Shown in pieces: positions 1 to 5,058 of a stretch of 5,416 nt of DNA. The first letter of the stretch is position 1. Each line of letters starts with the position of its first letter. This DNA is from Elusimicrobiota bacterium (GTDB lineage Bacteria > CG03 > SLGR01 > PWQF01). Under the pieces are notes generated by a model. It did no database searches. It saw only the letters and a program-made list of their open reading frames with translations, and was not told the origin of the DNA. Both the position numbers and the translations under genes were made by a program. The stretch is taken from positions 1 through 5,416 of the forward strand of contig PWQF01000287.1 in the NCBI GenBank assembly GCA_003556865.1. Reading direction: 5' to 3'.

Positions 1-1127
1 ATATGATTGAATTTACCTGTCACGGGTCTATGCTTATAATAAATGAGGCTCTTCAGCTCTGTCTCGCGATGGGGGCGCGCCTGGCTCAACCGGGAGAATT
101 TACTAAGAGGGCCTTTCTCAATGGCAAGTTGGATTTGACCCAGGCCGAGGCAGTAAATAATTTAATAAGGGCCCGAACCCATAAAAGCCGTAACCAGGCC
201 ATAAGAATGCTTAAGGGGGATCTTAGAAATCTGATATCCGGTCTCCGAAATTCTGTTGAAAAGCTGAAAAGCCTGGTGGATGCCCAGATAGAGTGGGGAG
301 AAACTGAAAATATTGATTTTTTAACTAAGGAGCAGATAAAAAATCATATTAACGATATTAGGGCGAAAACAAAATTATTTATTTCCAGAACCAGGGCAAT
401 GCAATCCTCTTTTGAGAGTATGAGGGTAGTTATATGTGGCCGGCCTAACGCCGGAAAATCTTCTTTATTTAATATCCTACTCAACTTTTCAAGGAGCATA
501 ATAAGTGAAATTCCCGGAACAACAAGGGATGTGATTGAGGCGGAAACTTTAATAGGCGGCCATCTTATAAAGCTGGTGGACACAGCCGGATTGGGTATTA
601 AAAATCCCGGCCCCTTAGATAAGCTTTCCGCGCGCAAAAGCTTAGAGGAGATAAGGTCTGCCGACCTTATATTGTATGTCATAGATTACTCCTCGCCCAT
701 AGAAAAAGAGGATTTTAATATAAAAAAATATTTTTCACCCGGAAAATGGATCACGGTAATAAATAAAACTGATTTAAAAAAAGGCTTTCGCGAAAAGAGT
801 ATTAAGGATTTTTTAGAAGAGAATAAATCTGAAAAAGTTTCCTGTGTGCAAAAAACGGGGGTTGAAAATCTGATTTCAATTTTAACTGAATTTTTAGATA
901 TAGGGGAAAATGATAAACTTATGATTTCTGCGCGACAACATCAGCATTTAAAAAGATTTTTACAGACCTTGGAAAATGCCTACTCTGAAAACGAAGAGGG
1001 GGAGAAATATGATATTGTTTCATTTGAACTTCTGCAGGCATTAAAAGAGCTGGGCGTAGTTGACGGTAAAAGCATTAAGGGTGATATGCTGGATATGATC
1101 TTTCAAAATTTCTGTATAGGCAAATAA
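1..1127 (+). CDS. mnmE: tRNA uridine-5-carboxymethylaminomethyl modification GTPase MnmE, 5'-truncated by window edge
   Basis: MnmE is a GTPase that, with MnmG, installs the (carboxymethyl)aminomethyl group on wobble U34 of certain tRNAs in the cytoplasm. The frame is open at the left edge. The ATG at 3 is an internal Met in the usual 'GED-hydrophobic-E' stretch, not the start. The 374 visible residues plus about 77 missing ones match the usual length of about 450. Visible parts (counting Met at base 3 as 1): the end of the folate-binding domain and the PGEFTKRAFLNGKLDL motif (30-45); helical domain; G domain with P-loop GRPNAGKS (146-153, Asn149 being the likely K+ ligand), G2 GTTRD (172-176), G3 DTAG (193-196) and G4 NKTD (254-257); and the C-terminal FCIGK with the conserved Cys371. 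Oddity: after DTAGL the segment is GIKNPGPLDKLSARKS instead of the usual RET-D-VE-IGIERS pattern, so the catalytic Glu (E282 in E. coli) appears to be Asp or shifted. The stop overlaps the next start (TAATG). Family assignment is certain. Confidence 0.97.
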   Translation, partial: MIEFTCHGSMLIINEALQLCLAMGARLAQPGEFTKRAFLNGKLDLTQAEAVNNLIRARTHKSRNQAIRMLKGDLRNLISGLRNSVEKLKSLVDAQIEWGETENIDFLTKEQIKNHINDIRAKTKLFISRTRAMQSSFESMRVVICGRPNAGKSSLFNILLNFSRSIISEIPGTTRDVIEAETLIGGHLIKLVDTAGLGIKNPGPLDKLSARKSLEEIRSADLILYVIDYSSPIEKEDFNIKKYFSPGKWITVINKTDLKKGFREKSIKDFLEENKSEKVSCVQKTGVENLISILTEFLDIGENDKLMISARQHQHLKRFLQTLENAYSENEEGEKYDIVSFELLQALKELGVVDGKSIKGDMLDMIFQNFCIGK

Positions 1128-2014
1128 TGTTTCACGTGAAACAACTGTTTAAAAAAAGAAAACGAGGAGTTGCACTGGGTGGAGGTGGAGTCAGGTCATT
1201 CTCATCTATAGGGGTTTTAAGATATTTTGAAAAAAAATCATTAAAAATAGATTGTATTTCCGGGACTTCTATGGGTGCGGTTGTTGGGGGGCTATACTCT
1301 TTTTACCGATCAAGTGAGCTTGTTGATAAAAAAATAAGGGAAATATATAAAAGCCCGCTTTTTAAGCAGATCCATAATGAATTTGACAAAAAGCTTATGC
1401 CGGTAAAACAGGTTGCCGAGCCCGGAATAACTCAAAAGGTGAGCGCATACTATACCCGCTTTAAATTTTTTCAGAACATATTAACGGAAAACCATATAGT
1501 TTCTTCAAATAATCTTCGGAAACTGATTAAAGAGTTCATACCTGATGTGGATATTAAGGATTTACCCATAAAATTTTGCTGTACTGCTACTGATATTAGC
1601 AGGGGAGAAAAGATTATTTTCCGTAAAGGCTCCCTTCAGAAAGCTGTCCTGGCCAGCATAAGTGTGCCCGGGGTGCTGGAGCCGGAAAAAAGTGGATTAT
1701 CTTTATTAAGCGACGGCGGTAGCCTGAGCCTTACTCCGGTAGAGGAGTTGATTGAAATAGGGGCTGATTACCTGATAGGGGTGGAAGTTTTTCCTCAAAT
1801 AAGCTTAAGAGATAGTTTTAAGAACGGAATGGAGATAATTGAAAGATGCGCAAGGCTTACTTCAAAAGAGCTGCATAAAAGGCAGCTCCGGGCAGCCGAT
1901 CTGGTTATAAGTCCTGATGTAAAAAAAATACTCTGGTTTGATTTTAGCACTTATGATTATGTTGTGCTTGAGGGAGAGAAAGCGGCTGCCGGAAAAGAAA
2001 AATTTATTAAATGA
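1127..2014 (+). CDS. Patatin-like phospholipase family protein (RssA/NTE-type serine hydrolase)
   Basis: Predicted acyl-ester hydrolase with a Ser-Asp dyad; its substrate (phospholipid, lysophospholipid or other ester) is unknown. The patatin signature is complete: the glycine-rich oxyanion loop GGGGVRS (18-24), nucleophile elbow GTSMG (46-50, Ser48), the family block ATDISRGEKIIF (154-165), and the catalytic Asp in DGG (196-198). At 295 residues it has the length of single-domain bacterial patatins. There is no signal peptide or membrane segment, so it is probably cytoplasmic or peripheral. The usual R-G after the glycine loop is R-S here. The N-terminus MFHVKQ is encoded by a perfect parS palindrome. 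The start is fixed by the TAATG overlap with mnmE; only a weak AGG lies upstream (1118-1120), suggesting translational coupling. The gene overlaps rsmG by ATGA. It occupies the place where mnmG commonly lies. Family call is firm; biological role unknown. Confidence 0.93.
   Translation: MFHVKQLFKKRKRGVALGGGGVRSFSSIGVLRYFEKKSLKIDCISGTSMGAVVGGLYSFYRSSELVDKKIREIYKSPLFKQIHNEFDKKLMPVKQVAEPGITQKVSAYYTRFKFFQNILTENHIVSSNNLRKLIKEFIPDVDIKDLPIKFCCTATDISRGEKIIFRKGSLQKAVLASISVPGVLEPEKSGLSLLSDGGSLSLTPVEELIEIGADYLIGVEVFPQISLRDSFKNGMEIIERCARLTSKELHKRQLRAADLVISPDVKKILWFDFSTYDYVVLEGEKAAAGKEKFIK
1128..1143. promoter_or_regulatory. parS: parS centromere-like site, ParB (Spo0J) binding palindrome
   Basis: TGTTTCACGTGAAACA is a perfect 16-bp inverted repeat identical to the bacterial chromosomal parS consensus described for Spo0J/ParB. 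It lies across the first codons of the patatin-like gene, with its first T being the second base of the ATG. A parB gene with the matching HTH and CTPase motifs is encoded 2.3 kb downstream. In studied bacteria, ParB loads at such sites and spreads as a CTP-dependent clamp, guiding origin segregation and SMC loading. I found no second CACGTG-centred copy in the window. Confidence 0.95.
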
Positions 2015-2637
2015 AAGATCTTACCGGTACACGCCTGAAAAAAATGACCAAATATATCCGGATGCTTTTAAAGGAAAAAAAGGTTAGAAACATAATAGGA
2101 ACCTCTGATCCGGATGAAATTAAAAGTAAGCATATAGTTCCCTGTATGAAACTTTCAGATTTTATTATAGGGGATAAAGGAATAGACGTTGGTTCAGGAA
2201 ACGGGTTTCCCGGCGTTATTATAGCCATTCTTAATCCGGGTAAAGTTATCTGGCTGCTGGATATATCTGCAAAAAAAATAAATTTTTTGAATAAGGTGAA
2301 GGAGAACTGCAAATTAAATAATATTTATGCCGTAAGGGGCAGAGCGGAAGAGTTGGGCAGATACCGGGAGTTTAGGGAAAAGTTTGATTTTGCCGTTTCC
2401 AGGGCCCTGGCGCCGATTAAAATAAGCTCAGAAATTTCTATTCCATTTGTGCAACCGGGCGGGCACTACTATATAATGAGCGGCAGCAATTCAAAAAAGG
2501 AAATTGAAACTGCAGAGAAAATAGTAGACGCATCCGGGGGAAGAATTAAAGAAAGAAATATATCCGGCTGTGTTACCATAGAAAAGATTGATCACACTCC
2601 TGAAAAATATCCCAGACAGTGGAAAAAGATAAGATAA
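2011..2637 (+). CDS. rsmG: 16S rRNA (guanine-N7)-methyltransferase RsmG (GidB)
   Basis: SAM-dependent methyltransferase that makes m7G at G527 (E. coli numbering) of 16S rRNA. At 208 residues it has the family length. SAM-binding motif I is GIDVGSGNGFPG (57-68); motif II is the acidic LLDISAKKINFL (82-93); then VRGRAEEL (108-115), the family motif SRALAP (130-135), and near the C-terminus KYPRQWKKI (199-207). The start is set by the ATGA overlap with the preceding stop; there is no good Shine-Dalgarno, so translational coupling is likely. Two divergences are visible: the usual N-terminal H-F-L-D-S-L segment reads HIVPCM (41-46), and the protein stops just after KYPRQWKKIR, without the short tail many Gram-positive homologues carry. 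Its place just upstream of parA matches the conserved origin-proximal order. Identification is secure. Confidence 0.96.
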   Translation: MKDLTGTRLKKMTKYIRMLLKEKKVRNIIGTSDPDEIKSKHIVPCMKLSDFIIGDKGIDVGSGNGFPGVIIAILNPGKVIWLLDISAKKINFLNKVKENCKLNNIYAVRGRAEELGRYREFREKFDFAVSRALAPIKISSEISIPFVQPGGHYYIMSGSNSKKEIETAEKIVDASGGRIKERNISGCVTIEKIDHTPEKYPRQWKKIR

Positions 2638-2667
2638 AAAATTTGCGCCGAAAAATTAATTAAGTAT

Positions 2668-2673
2668 TATAAT
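2668..2673 (+). promoter_or_regulatory. Candidate -10 box for parA (possible leaderless promoter)
   Basis: A perfect TATAAT lies in the 40-bp rsmG-parA gap and ends only 4 bases before the parA ATG. Transcription starting 5-7 bases after it would begin at or within the start codon. The -35 region is poor: the nearest TTG-containing hexamer (TTGCGC, 2643-2648) is 19 bases upstream. The gap contains no Shine-Dalgarno-like purine run. The box could also be chance in an AT-rich gap, with parA then transcribed from upstream. Confidence 0.4.
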
Positions 2674-2677
2674 AAAC

Positions 2678-3454
2678 ATGAAAAGTAAGACCATTGCTGT
2701 TGTTAATCAGAAGGGAGGGGTAGGTAAAACTACTACTGCTATAAATCTGGCTGCCGGCCTTGCCCAGCGGTTTCAGGATATACTGCTTATAGACTTTGAT
2801 GCCCAGGCAAATGCTACCGGGGGGTTGGGGCTGGGTTCAGTTCCGGAGTTGCCTTCCGTATATGAAGCTGTTATGAATAAAAAATTTGCGTCCGAAACAA
2901 TAATAGAAACCGGCAGGGAGTTTTTAGATCTTATGCCTGCGGAGGGAGACCTTAACGGGGCAAAAGTGGAACTTGTTAATTTAAGGGGAAGGGAATTTAA
3001 GCTTAGGGAAATTATAAAAGAGGTTGAAAGGAGTTACAGCTTTATAATAATTGATGCTCCTCCCTCCCTGGATCTTCTTACCGTTAACGCCTTGGCGGCC
3101 AGCGATTCGGCTATTATCCCTATTCAGTGTGAGTATTATGCCCTTGAAGGGCTGAGTCAGCTGGTTAAAACCCTTGGCATGATAAAAAAGGGAATAAACA
3201 GGAGGCTGGAAATAGAGGGCGTGCTGCTTACCATGCACGATAAAAGGACCAGCCTTTCTTATCAGGTTATAAATAATATAAAAAAACATTTTAAGGGAGC
3301 GGTATATAGGACCATAATACCCCGGAATGTAAGGCTGGCGGAAGCCCCCAGTTTCGGAAAGTCCATATTTGAATATGACAGCAGTTCGGCCGGCGCCCGG
3401 GCCTACGGGAATCTGGCTGATGAGTTTTTAAGGGATAACAGCCCGGAGGAATAA
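2678..3454 (+). CDS. parA: Chromosome partitioning ATPase ParA (Soj)
   Basis: ParA/MinD-family ATPase that dimerises with ATP, binds DNA non-specifically and moves ParB-parS complexes during chromosome segregation. In Soj relatives it also modulates DnaA. The 258 residues match the chromosomal, HTH-less Soj type. Motifs: deviant Walker A KGGVGKTT (12-19, signature Lys12, catalytic Lys17), Walker A' LLIDFDAQAN (36-45), Walker B IIIDAPPS (123-130), the family segment TMHDKRTSLSYQV (185-197), and PRNVRLAEAPSFGKS (215-229). The start is the only sensible one because the family begins right at the first beta strand. Unlike parB, it has no visible ribosome binding site; see the -10 box at 2668. The stop is 1 base from the parB start, giving a classic parAB operon. 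No noc-like parB paralogue lies between rsmG and parA. Assignment is very secure. Confidence 0.98.
   Translation: MKSKTIAVVNQKGGVGKTTTAINLAAGLAQRFQDILLIDFDAQANATGGLGLGSVPELPSVYEAVMNKKFASETIIETGREFLDLMPAEGDLNGAKVELVNLRGREFKLREIIKEVERSYSFIIIDAPPSLDLLTVNALAASDSAIIPIQCEYYALEGLSQLVKTLGMIKKGINRRLEIEGVLLTMHDKRTSLSYQVINNIKKHFKGAVYRTIIPRNVRLAEAPSFGKSIFEYDSSSAGARAYGNLADEFLRDNSPEE
3445..3450 (+). promoter_or_regulatory. Ribosome binding site of parB
   Basis: GGAGGA sits within the last codons of parA, 5 bases before the parB ATG at 3456. It supports that start and contrasts with the missing site at parA. Confidence 0.8.
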
Positions 3455-3455
3455 G

Positions 3456-4301
3456 ATGAAAAAAGCATTGGGAAAAGGAATAGAATCACTGATACCCCGT
3501 CAGGAATCCGGGGAAGGCGAACTTAAATATGTTGATGTTTCAAAGATTATACCTAATAAATATCAGATGAGAGAGGATTTTAAAGATGAAAGTATAGATG
3601 AGCTTGCCGAGTCCATAGGGGAGAACGGGGTTGTTCAACCTGTTCTTGTAACCCGAAAAGATAAAAAATATATGCTTATTGCCGGGGAAAGAAGATGGAG
3701 GGCAGCTAAAAAGGCAGGTATCGAGGAAATACCCTGTATTGAAAAAGATTTAAAAGCCCAGGATACTTTAATGATTTCTCTTGTAGAAAATATTCAGCGT
3801 GAAAATCTTTCCCCGGTAGAGGAGGCTTCTGCTTATAAACAGTTGTCGGAGGAATTTTCCCTTACCCAGGAGGAAATAGCAAAAAAAGTTGGAAAAAGCC
3901 GCAGTGCTGTTGCAAATGCACTGCGGATACTTTCCCTGCCTCAGGATTTACTGGAGCTGGTAAGCAGTTCCAAGATTTCTTCCGGTCACGCCCGGGCGCT
4001 TTTAAGTATTACCGACAAAAAAAAGCGAAAAGCACTTGCTCTTAAAATCGTAAGAGAAAAGCTTACGGTTCGTGAGGCCGAAAAGCTTTCCTCAAAGACG
4101 GCAAAAAAGAGAAAAAGTAAAAAACCATCCGGTAGCAGAGCGTTGTCCCCTGAGAGAGACCGGATGAGAGATAAATTTGAAAAAGCGTTAGGAACCAGGG
4201 TGCGTATTGATTTAAAGAAAAACAAAAGAGGCACCATTCAGATTGAGTTTTATTCACTGGAGGATTTTGAGAGAATAGCTGATCTTATATGCGCAAAATA
4301 A
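3456..4301 (+). CDS. parB: Chromosome partitioning protein ParB (Spo0J)
   Basis: Sequence-specific DNA clamp that loads at parS, uses CTP in characterised members, and partners ParA. The 281 residues are typical. Order of parts: an N-terminal basic peptide KKALGKGIESLIP (2-14), the kind that stimulates ParA ATPase; the ParB/Srx CTPase domain with VQPVLV (60-65), GERRWRA (78-84) and ENIQREN (111-117); a helix-turn-helix at about 136-157 (LTQEEIAKKVGKSRSAV); a lysine-rich linker (about 208-225); and a C-terminal dimerisation domain (about 231-281). All CTP-contacting motifs look intact. Its cognate site is present at 1128-1143. The gene follows parA by 1 base with a good ribosome binding site. 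Its last 13 bases overlap the next gene. A perfect 9-bp inverted repeat lies in the part encoding the HTH (3899-3926). Confidence 0.98.
   Translation: MKKALGKGIESLIPRQESGEGELKYVDVSKIIPNKYQMREDFKDESIDELAESIGENGVVQPVLVTRKDKKYMLIAGERRWRAAKKAGIEEIPCIEKDLKAQDTLMISLVENIQRENLSPVEEASAYKQLSEEFSLTQEEIAKKVGKSRSAVANALRILSLPQDLLELVSSSKISSGHARALLSITDKKKRKALALKIVREKLTVREAEKLSSKTAKKRKSKKPSGSRALSPERDRMRDKFEKALGTRVRIDLKKNKRGTIQIEFYSLEDFERIADLICAK
3899..3926. repeat. Perfect 9-bp inverted repeat inside parB
   Basis: CCGCAGTGC (3899-3907) and GCACTGCGG (3918-3926) are exact reverse complements separated by 10 bases. They lie in the part of parB that encodes the helix-turn-helix. No T-run follows, so it is not an intrinsic terminator. 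It could be an mRNA hairpin, a protein-binding dyad, or a by-product of alanine- and arginine-rich coding. Confidence 0.5.
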
Positions 4302-4996
4302 TTTTCGGCGCACTGAAAAAGAGTATTGATAATTATCAGCTTATCTGGCTTCTATTTTTTTTAAATATCCTTATAAGTTACATTTCTTTCGGTTACACTT
4401 TAATTCCTCTGCCCATATATACGACAGCCTTTACAATTTTATCTGTCTATACCCTTTCAATAGTTTTTCATGCTTTAATTCTTGGGAACAGTACCGGCAA
4501 CTGGTCCTGGTCTGAAATTGTAACCGGGGGCCTTTATAACTTTATCTTTATGCTTGCCTGGTTTTTATTTTCATTTATATTTGCAGCCATATTTACCTAT
4601 TTTTTTGCGCCCCTGTTCCCTTTGAATGAGGTTAACGGCCGTCTTTCGGTACTGGTATTTTTTTTATTCAGCTACCTACTTGCCCCGGTAACAGCTTCTC
4701 TTTTTGAGGGGATGAACTTAAAAGAGTCTTTTTCAGCTTTACTTAATCTGTTAAAAGAAAATTTTCTGGCCTGGAGCAGCATAGGAATATTTTTAACGGT
4801 TCTCCTAATTTTAACAGGAGCAGCTTCAGAGCTTTTAACCTCTAAAGCGGCGGCTTTTTTCAGGGGGAGAATCAATATTTTAAGTATATTTTTTATTTTC
4901 TCTGCAGAATTTATAAGATCAACCTCTATTGTTGTCTATATGGCAACAGCAGTGGAGCTGAAGAACCGGACTTTAATAAACGGCTCCGGCGGTTGA
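4289..4996 (+). CDS. Multi-pass integral membrane protein of unknown function
   Basis: I do not recognise a family. The 235-residue protein is strongly hydrophobic, with about six predicted membrane segments by eye: roughly 17-38, 43-65, 82-110, 118-139, 160-182 and 195-222. It starts with a short basic, probably cytoplasmic segment (MRKIIFGALKK) and has a short polar tail ending NGSGG. There are no obvious catalytic motifs or signal-peptide cleavage site. A hydrophilic loop (140-158, GMNLKESF and following) separates segments 4 and 5. The start is the first in-frame ATG after an upstream stop and overlaps parB by 13 bases. No well-placed ribosome binding site is visible (a GGAGG at 4258-4262 is 26 bases away), so translation is probably coupled to parB. 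The tight overlap implies co-expression with parAB but does not prove a segregation role. It is a real gene by length, overlap and composition. Confidence 0.85.
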   Translation: MRKIIFGALKKSIDNYQLIWLLFFLNILISYISFGYTLIPLPIYTTAFTILSVYTLSIVFHALILGNSTGNWSWSEIVTGGLYNFIFMLAWFLFSFIFAAIFTYFFAPLFPLNEVNGRLSVLVFFLFSYLLAPVTASLFEGMNLKESFSALLNLLKENFLAWSSIGIFLTVLLILTGAASELLTSKAAAFFRGRINILSIFFIFSAEFIRSTSIVVYMATAVELKNRTLINGSGG

Positions 4997-5022
4997 CATA
5001 AAGCTATATATTATATTATTAT
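4993..5022 (+). promoter_or_regulatory. Sigma-70/SigA-type promoter upstream of the acidic gene
   Basis: A perfect -35 TTGACA (4993-4998) is followed, 18 bases later, by TATTAT (5017-5022, 5 of 6 to consensus) in a very AT-rich tract; TTATTA at 17 bases is an alternative -10. The -35 box overlaps the TGA stop (4994-4996) of the membrane protein gene. Transcription would start near 5029 and give a leader of about 30 bases before the ATG at 5059. Confidence 0.7.
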
Positions 5023-5045
5023 AAAAAGTCCGTAAGGCCATAGAT

Positions 5046-5050
5046 GGAGG
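5046..5050 (+). promoter_or_regulatory. Ribosome binding site of the acidic gene
   Basis: GGAGG is 8 bases before the ATG at 5059, the best-spaced Shine-Dalgarno in the window together with that of parB. It is the main support for this start. Confidence 0.8.
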
Positions 5051-5058
5051 TTTAAATA

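Noticed and set aside
344..682. Open frame on the - strand inside mnmE (112 codons)
   Set aside because: It lies fully antisense to the well-conserved MnmE G domain, its product has no recognisable motif, and no ribosome binding site is evident.
1868..1888. 7-bp inverted repeat GAGCTGC / GCAGCTC with a 7-base loop inside the patatin gene
   Set aside because: It is within coding sequence, short, and not followed by a T-run; chance is sufficient.
2007..2312. Open frame on the - strand inside rsmG
   Set aside because: It is antisense to the conserved SAM-binding region of RsmG and looks like a shadow of AT-rich coding.
2639..2657. Weak AATTT/AAATT pairing in the rsmG-parA gap as a terminator
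   Set aside because: The stem is only five A-T pairs, too weak for intrinsic termination, and is explained by AT-richness.
2981..3289. Open frame on the - strand inside parA
   Set aside because: It is antisense to the Walker B region of ParA, with no family-like motifs.
3986..4257. Two overlapping - strand open frames inside the 3' half of parB
   Set aside because: They are Phe/Ser/Leu-rich complements of the Lys/Glu-rich ParB linker and C-terminal domain, typical of shadow frames.
4844..4860. AAAGC-loop-GCTTT followed by T residues, terminator-like
   Set aside because: It is inside the membrane protein coding region with only a 5-bp stem, and the frame continues normally past it.
4672..4875. 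Open frame on the - strand inside the membrane protein gene
   Set aside because: It is antisense to the hydrophobic gene and short, with no supporting initiation signal.
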